Source of the DNA: Adiantum capillus-veneris
Taxonomy: Eukaryota; Streptophyta; Polypodiopsida; Polypodiales; Pteridaceae
Direction: 5' to 3'
Assembly: GCA_014529385.2 (NCBI GenBank)
Contig: CM043948.1
Span: 20,041,951 to 20,105,950, forward strand
DNA: 64,000 nt
Shown: positions 55,843 to 64,000 of the stretch, piece by piece
Position numbering within the stretch: position 1 is the stretch's first letter
Layout: every line of letters starts with the position of its first letter
The notes under the pieces: generated by a model
What the model was told of the DNA's origin: nothing
The model's database searches: none
The model's input: the letters and a program-made list of their open reading frames with translations, nothing else
Position numbers and translations under genes: made by a program

Positions 55843-57550
55843 GCAATTTTGAAGGCTAGGGTTACTCCTCTAACCATGGTTGGGTTAGATTTTCAGCAAT
55901 TTATCTAATTTCTTTTGCTTGGAATTATCAAGAAGTTGGTGGGGAAAGAGAGAGGAGAGAAATGGAGGTGATAGGACTTTTCATAGTGGGTTAGTGTTAG
56001 TAGAGTTAGTATTAATTTACAAATGGAATTGGATATTTACAACGGGAGTATCCATGTAGGATACAAATAAGGAAGAAAAACTCTTAAGAGGTAAGAAAAG
56101 GTGGATTTCTTACAAGGTTGATGCTCCAAGTGTCTTGAGTAGGGCCAATTTTGACGCTTGTTGACGGTCCACTAGCTTTGACGGTACATTTTTTCTCCAC
56201 TCTTGACCTTCCTTGAGAGACAAGGTAGTTGAAGCTGAGTAATCAACCACCATGATGCTGTCTTTTAAGAGAAGAGGCTGAATTTTTTGGTTTTTTTGAT
56301 AGATATGGGTAATTTGGAGGAGGAAATATGAGACTAGGTGGTCAATTTTGGAATGGAATTGTGTGTGGGAGGTATGAGTTCACCATGGTTTCTCTTATTC
56401 TTCAAGGTTGAGGAGAAGGTGAGTAGGGTGCAGAAAGGAGTGGTGAGAGAGGTGGGGATGATGAGTGGAGAAGTGTGTGTGAAAGAGGAAAATGATAAAG
56501 TGGAAGAGAGAGTGTGGCTGCATAGCATGGGAAAATTGGGGTCCACTAATAAAATCATAGCTCACAGCTCGTAGCTCAAAAAAATATGAAAAAATTTGAG
56601 GCAAAAGTTCAGCCCACGAGCTACAACTTTTGTTTGTATCACCTTTTCAAATTCGGAGAGAAAGTGAACTTTAAAAATTCAGCAAAACCGACCATTTTTT
56701 TCCACTGCACAAGGTCCTTGTGGGGTCCTTCTTTGGATGATTCATTTGAATACCTCCAAGAGTGAGCCCTCCATAGTGCATGTATGCATGCCACCTACCC
56801 TTGACCTTATTTGGTAGGTCTATAATTGAAGATATTGTTGAGATCATGATATAAGTGAATAGTACAACTAAGAAAATCAAATATTGAGGGGTCTAAAAAA
56901 TATGTACATGTCAAATATAAATAATATAAGTGGAAAAAATATAAAGGAGTCAAAAGAAATCTCTCTCATTATGAGGCTACCATAAAAAGATAAATATTTT
57001 TGGTGTTCTAATTTTTTAGAAAAAAAACAAAATAGATGTAGGAAGGGAAAAATCACAATAGTGAAAAAATATACACATAAATAAAACTAGTTGTTTTGGA
57101 TTTTTGTTGGGGTGGAGTTACACCAAATATAAGAGAATCTCACATGAAAATAATTCTATATGGAATAAAGAGTATGAAAAATGGTAAGAAAAATTGTGGT
57201 AATGGTGAGGCAATGTACAGAGCATAAATAACACACACCTAGGTAGAAATATTTTAATAAATATCAAAATAATTATGAAAAAATCCCTATATTTAGGCCA
57301 TATATACAATGAAATATTTACACACAAAGAGGCCATAATATACTTTTATTTTTTATTTTTTTATTTTTTTGGCTCAACTAGCCCAATGACTAGCTAATTG
57401 AGGGTTATCTATTTAGATATGGGAAAAGTCCCGTGACTCACGCACGCCTATGTACAGTGAAATGGTAGGGATAGCCAAAGTGTTTGGGTGATTTTGGTAG
57501 GGTGAGGTAACTCACTGTGGCAATTACAAAGAGCCGAAAAACGTCTATCA

Positions 57551-57554
57551 ATAG
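57551..57554. repeat. right target-site duplication of element A (ATAG)
   Basis: ATAG directly after the LTR end TCTATCA, matching 45231-45234. Confidence 0.65.
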
Positions 57555-57950
57555 TAATGTCATAATAATCAATATCTAATTCTCCTAAATGATTTTATCT
57601 CCTAAATGATTTTATCATGTTAAACTGATCATTTAATATGGGGAAGTGCTAGGGGAGAAAAAGCTAGAATATTGGTTAAGCTAGCAGACCGGCCACAGTA
57701 GGGATCCAAAGGAGGGAAAATAGGGATCCAAAGGGGGGGCCATCTGCAAAAGAGCCATGTGAAACAATGGGCTAAAAAGACCCTATGGTTCAGCCCATTA
57801 AGACTTCCAAAATGCTAAGGTTCCAAAATTAAAAGGTTATGTCCAAAGGTCAACCTTAAGGAATTGGATGCTTTGTGTGTGACCAAAAAAGTCTTGCATA
57901 TCCCTACATAGGAGGGGGCGAGCCTAGCAAGTAGGGGATGAGAGAGAAAG

Positions 57951-57951
<1 letters not shown>

Positions 57952-57997
<46 letters not shown>
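57952..57997. repeat. (CA)n microsatellite in B 3' LTR, about 23 units
   Basis: Same site as 37580-37666 but about half the length. Confidence 0.95.
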
Positions 57998-57998
<1 letters not shown>

Positions 57999-58119
57999 GC
58001 CTAATTAATTTTAGCTAGAGTAAATTTATCCTAATTAATTTTAAAACACTTTATAAAAAGAACCAATGAAAATTAAGTCTCCTGGATGATTATTGGACAG
58101 CCCGTGAAGGGGTCCATTA

Positions 58120-58280
58120 GACCTTTCCCTATTCTGACCAATAGGAATTGAGCAGCCCAATGGGCTACTTAATTAAATCCCCATTGGACCTTTCCCTATT
58201 CTGACCAATAGGAATTGAGCAGCCCAATGGGCTACTTAATTCCTATTGGTCAGAATAGGGAAAGGTCCAATGGGGATTTA
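58120..58280. repeat. tandem plus perfect inverted duplication inside B 3' LTR
   Basis: A 67-bp segment starting GACCTTTCCCTATTCTG occurs at 58120 and 58187. About 43 bp at 58173-58215 is the exact reverse complement of 58239-58281 or within a base of it, around a 23-bp centre that is itself nearly palindromic (AGCCCAATGGGCT). The 5' LTR has only the natural 12-bp palindrome at this place. Confidence 0.85.
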
Positions 58281-58484
58281 ATTCATTTAAATCAATTAAG
58301 TTTAATTGATTAAGCTCTCACAAAAGGGGAAAGGGGGACACATGTCAGAAGGCTATCACTTATGCTGCTTAATAGCCATTGGCTTGACTTGGGGAGGTCC
58401 AATGGGGGAAAAGCAAGAGCAAATAGCAAGAGGGCTCGCCCAAGAGAGAGAGGGGGCTGATTTTTGCAAGGCATTATCACACAC

Positions 58485-60349
58485 TGTTACGGCATAAGCC
58501 GGTGTGTGCCATGTGTTATGCCTTGGCCGTATGGTGGGAACCTTACCTAGAAATGGGGGGATGCCAAGAGGCATGAGTCATGAGGAGCGAGGGGACACGA
58601 CTAACATATATGAAGGGCCTCTTGTGACCTTTGTAAACATACACAATAACCAATCTAATCAGTTATGGCTGCGGACGTGAATATCTATCTCTCTCTCTCT
58701 CATTCTCTCTCTCTCTAATGCTGTGTGGTGCTCCTCTCTCTTGCATTTCTGTGAGCATAGTTTCGTAATAGGCAGCCACACCTATAACACTTGGCGACCA
58801 CGCGCGGAGTGGACTCCCCTTTGGTGATGATGGCCATGCGATAAGCAGAGTAAACATCAGGAGCAGCCGCAATGTATGCGCTGTCAGGGTGGTTCTTGGG
58901 ATCAAGTAAGAGAAGTTTTGTTGGCAGTCTCAGACACCGTGAGCGGCAAAGTATACAACGGGTTGCAGTGCTGCGCCTTGTGGAGCCAAAATGTAAAGTT
59001 TGCTGGCGGTTATTTGTGGCCGATGGCTGTTATATGGCACTGCGATCAAGCGAGGCACTGTTGGCCATGGTGGTGCGGTACAACAAGTGGGCATTGCTGG
59101 GTTCCTCCAGCATGCGGGAACGGAACTGCTGTGGCTTGGTTGCAGACATTTATTGTGCAATTTTTGTCGGGTGCAGTGTGCGGGCCAGCAGGTGAGTCAG
59201 GACGAGCCAGTGCGGTATCATACGCAATGCATATCCGGGTAGGCGGTGCCTGTGCAGCAAAGGACAACAGGCGATCAATTCATTAGCAAAGCTTCAAATG
59301 CAGTACGGGTTCAGTTGCGCAGCTTTGCCAGACCAGTGAGCAGAGCTAATTGCAAGTTGCGGTTCCTCTATGATCAAGCTTGGCACCTGCGACAAGTGCA
59401 GGATGGCCGATGACGGCCATGGCGGTGCGGTACAATGAGTGGGTGTTGTGGGAGTGGGCAGCAATGGTGGGCTGCCTGCAAGAAGGAGCACCAAGTGGCG
59501 CTGCTTGAGGAGGGCCACCCCTTGCATGGGAGCTGTCAGGGGCTATCGACGGGGGGCTGGAAGAGTAGAAAGGGACGAGGTGCAGAAGGGGCCGCCATAC
59601 CAGGGCCTTGGCAGAGGAAAGAGGAAGGGGGGCCGGCATCTAAGAGGGAAGAAGGGGGCTGCAGCATACGGTTACACAGTGCAGACGGGATGAGGGCCGC
59701 CAATGATTGGGGTCACTAAGGGGGCACTGCAGACAAGAAGAAAGGGCTCGAGTGCAGAAGGCAGAGCCGCCAAGCCAGAGCAGGGGATAGAATCCTCCTT
59801 AAGGTGAGCAATGCCGTGAGCAATCACAAGTAGAGCTGCAAGTGGTTGAGGATGTTCAGGATTTCGTGAGCAAGGGAGAGGCCTCTATCTGAATAAGGAT
59901 GGGAATTGGGGACTATTGTACAAGGCAGAGAGGTGTCTTTATGCGGAATTAAGAAAGAAATGGGATACTCATGCGAGCAGGGATGCATGATATACGGCAC
60001 GAGAGCAAAGTGTTGTGGAAGAGTAAATTGTGGAGATGCAGATTTTGAGGGGTGCAGGTAACAATGCTGCGATGGGGAAATCCTTGTACTTGTTATTCAT
60101 TGTGCTCGAAGTCTCAAACTTCCATGTTCCTCTTTTAATTGCACCGAGGGTGGTGATTGAAGGAGTAGGAGCGGAAGTGCGACGCGAGAGAGAGTGCGAG
60201 AAGAAGAGCACGATGATATGGTGAGCTCGCTCTACTATAATGTGCAGAGCATAGTGAGTTCTTATTAGGTTTATACAAAAGAATATGTTTACATACCTGG
60301 CGGCCTGCCCACTTACCTGGGCGACCACATTGGGCTTTATACCCCAACA
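58485..60349 (-). repeat. element C 3' LTR (1.87 kb)
   Basis: Minus-strand ends are TGTTGGGGTATAAAGCCC and CTTATGCCGTAACA, a TG...CA pair. The middle (about 58780-59800) is clearly more GC-rich than the surroundings. It contains two versions of a GGCCATGG(T/C)GGTGCGGTACAA block at about 59063 and 59417. A (CT)n stretch lies at 58686-58717. Open frames inside show no protein family. Confidence 0.85.
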
Positions 60350-60363
60350 ACCTCCCACTTAAA
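60350..60363 (-). promoter_or_regulatory. polypurine tract of C
   Basis: Minus strand TTTAAGTGGGAGGT directly before the LTR start TGTTGGGG. Confidence 0.75.
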
Positions 60364-60438
60364 GTCCAATGTGGTACTTTAAGTGTGAGAGAAGCTACTA
60401 TACAAGCTAATATACAAGAGATGTAGAGAAGTGATGTA

Positions 60439-63400
60439 CTACCCTACACCTAACTGCTTGCGAAAATGCGCAAAGCTCTCTGAGGGAAGTCCTTTTGTAA
60501 GAAGATCAATAGGATTTTCTGTGGTGTGAACTTTGACAAGCTGAAGTTGCTTATCCTCGAGCATTTCCCTGATGAAATGATACTTCACATCCACATGCTT
60601 TGTCTTTGAGTGATAAACTGGATTGCGAGCCAATTGTATAGCACTTTGACTATCACAATATAACACAGACATCTCTTCTTTGATTCCCAAATCTGTTACT
60701 AGTTGATTAAGCCAAATTGATTCTTTGCATGCCTCTGATGCTGCAACATATTCAGCCTCTGTAGTAGATTGAGTAACACAATCTTGTAATCTAGAACGCC
60801 ATGATACTGCTCCACCAGCCAATGTAAAGACATACCCTGACGTAGACCTTCGATTGTCTAAGTCACCTGCATAATCTGAGTCTGTAAAACCCTTTACACT
60901 TAGCTCCTGACTCCCATAGCATATACACATACTCTTTGTAGCTTTCAGGTATCTCAATATTCCTTTCACTTCCTCCCAATGTTTCTTGCCTGGGTTTGAC
61001 ATGTATCGACTTACTACTCCCACTGCAAATGCAATGTCTGGGCGAGTAGCAATCATTGCATACATCAAACTACCCACTGCAGACGCATATGGAATCTTAT
61101 CCATTTCAGCCCGTTCTTCCTCAGACACAGGACAATCTTGTTTGCTAAGTTTCACATATGGTGGCAATGGAACACTCAATGCCTTTCCCTTCTCCATATT
61201 GAAACGTTGCAAATATACTCTGTTTGAGACAACCAAATCAACTTCTTTGATCTGTCTCTTTCAATGCGCATACCAAGTATATGACTTGTCTCACCCATGT
61301 CTTTCATGTCAAACGATTTTGCCATCTTTGACTTCAAAGCTGAAATTTCTTCCAAGTGCTTGCCAGCAATCAACATGTCATCCACATACAAAATAAGGAT
61401 CAACCAACTACCATCCTTAGCCTTCTTTGTATATAGACAGTGATCGAACTCACTACGTTTGTAGCCTTGAGAAAGCATAAACTTGTGGAATTTATGGTAC
61501 CATGCCCTCGTTGATTGTTTTAAGCCATAAAGACTCTTTAACAACTGGCATACCCAATCTTCCTTGCCTTTCTCAACAAACCCTTCTGGCTGCTGCATGT
61601 AAATTCCACATCTAAATCACCATGCAAGAACGCTGTCTTGACATCCATTTGGTGCAACACCAAATCTAATATGGCAACCAATGCAAGAAAGCATCTCAAT
61701 GTAGTCATCTTGACCACTGGAGAGAAGACTTCATCAAAGTCAATGCCTTGTTCTTGCTTAAAGCCCTTGGCAACAAGCCTTGCTTTGTACTTTGGCTGAC
61801 TATCATGAGTGGTGATCTTATACCTGTAAACCCATTTGCAAGGTAGAGCCTTTTTGCATTGTGGTAATTTAACTAGCTTCCATGTCTTGTTTTTATGCAG
61901 AGCTGTCATCTCTGACTGCATGGCCAATTGCCAATTCCCGGAGTCCTTCATTTGCACTGCTTCCTTGTAACATGAAGGCTCATTGCAATCAGTCAACATG
62001 ACATAGTTCATAGATGGAACAAACCTATCAGGAGGTCGCGTGATACGTCCAGATCTACGCACAATAGGTGGCTTAGTCTCAGCCACAACATGTGGTTCCA
62101 CTCTATCCTGTCCTTGCTCCTCTTGAGCCCTGACATTTTGTCTTTCACGTGCAGGTCCATCTTCTTGGAAGACAACTCTTCTAATCTCCTCAACCCTCTC
62201 TGGTTTAGAATGATATTTGGCTTCATTAAAGTGAACATCATTGCTGCGGATAACCTTTCTGGATTCGGGATCCCAAAGTCTGTACCCCATCTCACCAGAA
62301 TTACCATAGCCTAGAAAGATGAACTTTCTACTCTTTGGCTCAAGTTTGTTCCTAAATTCCTTTGCAATGTGAGTATATGCCTCACAGCCAAAGACTTTGA
62401 GATGCTTGTATGAGGGCACCTTGCCTGACCATACCATCTCTGCCACTAAATCCTTCTGCAAAACCTTGCTAGGAGATCTATTTATAAGATGAACAGCTGT
62501 TGATACAGCTTCAGCCCAAAACCCATTTGGCAGCTGTGCATTAGACAAGATACTTCTGACCTTCTCTTGTATGGTCCTATTCATCCTCTCAGCAACACCA
62601 TTTTGAGGAGGATTGTAAGGAGCAGTAAGTTCACGTTTTATACCTTTTGACTCACAAAAGTCCTGAAAGGCCTTTGAAACATAATATCCACCATTGTCAG
62701 TGCGTAAGCATTTAAGCTTCTTGCCACTCTGATTCTCCACAAGTGTCACAAACGTTTTGAAAACACTAAACGCTTCATCCTTGTGCTTGAGAAAGTAAAC
62801 CCATACTTTCCTCGAGTAATCATCTATAAATGTCATAAAGTAAGAAGCTCCCCCTAGAGATAGGTTAGGCATAGGTCCACACAAATCACTATGAACAAGT
62901 GCCAACTGTGTATCTCTTCTACTGCTTCTATGCTTATGTGGTTGCTGTGTTTGCTTACCATACAGACAATGTTCACAGAATTCAAAATCATTAAATGAAA
63001 AGCCAAGAAAATAACCAGAACGAGACAAGATTTCCATTCCCTTCTTGGACATATGTCCTAACCGGCTATGCCACAAAGAAACGTTCGGCTGCTCGGTTAC
63101 ATTGATTACATTTTTAGAGACATTTGATACATAAATCATGTAAAGTCCTCCAGACTTTACTCCATGTGCTACTGTCATAGAAACCTTGGATATCTTCCAC
63201 ATGTTCTGTCCAAAAGTGGTGACGTAGCCAGCATCATCAAGTAAACCTGTGCTGATCAAGCTCTTTGTAATTGCGGGAACATGTCTTACATTCTTCAACG
63301 TGAAAGAAGAGCCATTCTGAAACTTCAATTGAACATCTCCAACACCTAAGATCTCACATGTCTGCCCATTGCCTAGCCGAACATGATCTTTAGTGGTCAC

Positions 63401-63577
63401 ATAAGAGGTAAACCACTCCTTGTTTGGAGACACATGAAGTGATGCCTTTGAGTCTATAATCCAGTCACTCAGTGCATTTCCATCAAATGCTGTAAGAAGA
63501 GCTGAGTCCATTGTATTCTTCAAGAAGTAGATGTCTCCTGACACTAGACTGTCATCCTCCACAACAGTGTTTGTCAC
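60439..63577 (-). pseudogene. element C pol: protease, integrase, reverse transcriptase, RNase H; two frameshifts
   Basis: First the protease (WIIDSKASLHVSP), then GAG-pre-integrase (LWHSRLGHMSKKGM, CEHCLYGKQ) and the integrase core (HSDLCGPM, FIDDYSRKVW, RTDNGG, PPQNGVAERMNR). Reverse transcriptase follows (KWVYRYK, ARLVAKGFKQ, QMDVKTAFLHGDL, ILYVDDMLIAG), then RNase H with its three acidic sites (FTDSDYAGD, STTEAEYVAA, LYCDSQSAI) and the stop at 60439. A frameshift lies between 61538 and 61598, just after TAFLHGDL, and another between 61176 and 61236, after LSQTEYI. The protease has Lys in place of the Gly of the D-S-G active site, so it should be inactive. The domain order defines Ty1/copia. 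Confidence 0.93.
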
Positions 63578-63599
63578 ATTTATTCTTGAATCTTCACTG

Positions 63600-64000
63600 A
63601 AGACTTGTTCTTCTCACCATGGTCTTCAACTTTCTCTTTTCCTTTTTCTGCTTTCCATTCTCTGCAGTCTCTTTTCATGTGACCCTTCAATGGTAGCATT
63701 CTATGTCACTCTTGCCTTTAGCACTGCGGGACTTGCTACGAGATTTATTCCTCTTTCCACCTTTGTACTTTTCTTTGGTCCTTCCCCTGACAACTAAGGG
63801 TGTTCCTTTTCCTTTGTCCATTGTGTTTCTATTGGTTTCTTCAGTAAGCAGACTTCCTTCTACACCTGCTATGTTCAAACCATCTGGAGGTGTAGAATTA
63901 CTCAAAGCTGTGTAAAAAGTGTCCCAACTTTCCAGCAATGTGATCAACAGGAACATAGCTCTAACAGGTTCATCAAACTTGACACCTTGAGCTGACAACT
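63600..64000 (-). pseudogene. element C gag, C-terminal part (UBN2-type), frameshifted zinc knuckle
   Basis: The frame running in from the right edge has AMFLLITLLESWDTFYTALSN, typical of copia gag (UBN2 family). A Lys/Arg/Ser-rich linker follows, then the start of a CCHC knuckle (CYH). A small deletion near 63700 then puts a TGA in frame; GHMKRDC, the rest of the knuckle, is readable in another frame just downstream. Gag would bind the RNA genome. The N-terminus lies outside the window. Confidence 0.85.

Larger units (their letters stand above)
45235..57550 (-). mobile_element. element A: young Tat-type Ty3/gypsy retrotransposon with extra ORFs before gag
   Basis: On the minus strand the order is 5' LTR 57550-54880, primer site, two paralogous ORFs of about 70 aa, two paralogous ORFs of 136-159 aa, gag-pol 53217-47938, polypurine tract and 3' LTR 47909-45235. 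The pol has the classic gypsy RNase H followed by a second, archaeal-type RNase H before integrase, the mark of the Tat lineage. By eye about 25-30 differences separate the two 2.67 kb LTRs (about 1%), so the insertion is recent. It lies in the 3' LTR of B with a 4-bp ATAG duplication. E is a broken relative in the opposite orientation. Confidence 0.93.
54880..57550 (-). repeat. element A 5' LTR (2.67 kb)
   Basis: Plus-strand ends are TGAGGCG...GTCTATCA. It carries a TATA box at 55834, a hairpin at 55025 and a (GA)n stretch at about 55142-55171. It is nearly identical to 45235-47909. Confidence 0.93.
37204..58484 (+). mobile_element. element B: chromodomain-type Ty3/gypsy element, interrupted by A and cut by C
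   Basis: 5' LTR 37204-38868, primer site, gag-pol 39286-44195, polypurine tract, then a 3' LTR in pieces: 44558-45234, element A, and 57551-58484 up to the insertion of C. The 3' LTR begins TGTCATAATAAT and the 5' LTR begins TGCCATAATAAT. The remaining end of the 3' LTR, equivalent to about 38163-38868, should lie to the right of element C outside the window. The coding region has only a few stops, so B is moderately young and older than A and C. Confidence 0.9.
57555..58484 (+). repeat. element B 3' LTR, second part (third copy of the 5' segment, then unique LTR)
   Basis: From TAATGTCATAATAATC the B LTR resumes and this time runs past CTACATAG into GAGGGGGCGAGCC as in the 5' LTR. It carries a 17-bp duplication (TCTCCTAAATGATTTTA twice, 57583-57616), a shorter (CA)n, a deletion of about 130 bp after the (CA)n and the inverted duplication at 58120-58280. 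It is cut at CATTATCACACAC (58484) by element C. Confidence 0.9.
58485..64000 (-). mobile_element. element C: Ty1/copia retrotransposon, 5' end outside the window
   Basis: The minus strand has gag (running in from beyond 64000), protease, integrase, reverse transcriptase and RNase H in copia order, then a polypurine tract and a 3' LTR 60349-58485. It is inserted in the 3' LTR of B after CACAC (58480-58484). The matching duplication would lie right of the window. The coding region has a handful of frameshifts. Confidence 0.92.

Noticed and set aside
58872-59719. Several open frames of 70-140 codons in the C LTR
   Set aside because: A GC-rich region opens many frames on both strands at once; none resembles a protein family.

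Overview
This is nuclear DNA of a land plant from a retrotransposon-dense, gene-poor region. The evidence is several nested LTR retrotransposons of plant type: chromodomain Ty3/gypsy, Tat-type Ty3/gypsy with two RNase H domains, and Ty1/copia. Their primer-binding sites match plant initiator tRNA-Met (TGGTATCAGAGC) in two elements. There are long (CA)n, (GA)n and (CT)n tracts and only one fragment of a host-like gene. I see no intact host gene, rRNA, tRNA or CRISPR array. The species cannot be fixed from sequence alone.

Layout. 1-570 is a large imperfect inverted repeat carrying a (CA)n tract. About 1126-4611 is element E (+ strand), the broken 5' end of a Tat-like element: LTR end, primer site, two small leader ORFs and a decayed gag-protease. 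4903-6665 and 14870-17260 are arrays of a roughly 0.5 kb repeat built on a recurring core (TTGGACAAGTGGTGGAC). Inverted relatives of that core lie at 6860-7960. 8339-8734 is a broken fragment resembling an FCP1/NIF-type HAD phosphatase. 17800-19495 holds remains of another gypsy element (F) with a protease fragment. About 20561-20942 is the 3' tip of a minus-strand gypsy element (G).

24885-36272 is element D (+), an old chromodomain gypsy element with LTRs over 3 kb and a heavily mutated gag-pol. 37204-58484 is element B (+), a chromodomain gypsy element with a 1.66 kb 5' LTR and a gag-pol carrying few stops. Its 3' LTR has a tandemly repeated 5' segment and is split by element A. Element A (45235-57550, minus strand) is a young 12.3 kb Tat-type element. 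Its LTRs are about 99% identical by eye, and its 1760-codon gag-pol frame is interrupted by one TGA. Element C (58485 to beyond 64000, minus strand) is a Ty1/copia element inserted further along the same B LTR.

How it fits together. The order of events is roughly D, then B, then A and C into B's 3' LTR; E, F and G are older relics. The most interesting system is the leader of element A. Between the primer site and gag it has four extra small ORFs: two paralogous ORFs of about 70 aa that are also present in E, and two paralogous ORFs of 136-159 aa with a weak F-box-like N-terminus. The latter pair lies in a module of about 1.1 kb that E lacks. A short LTR hairpin (6-bp stem, 10-nt loop) is conserved in A, E and F with a compensatory base change.
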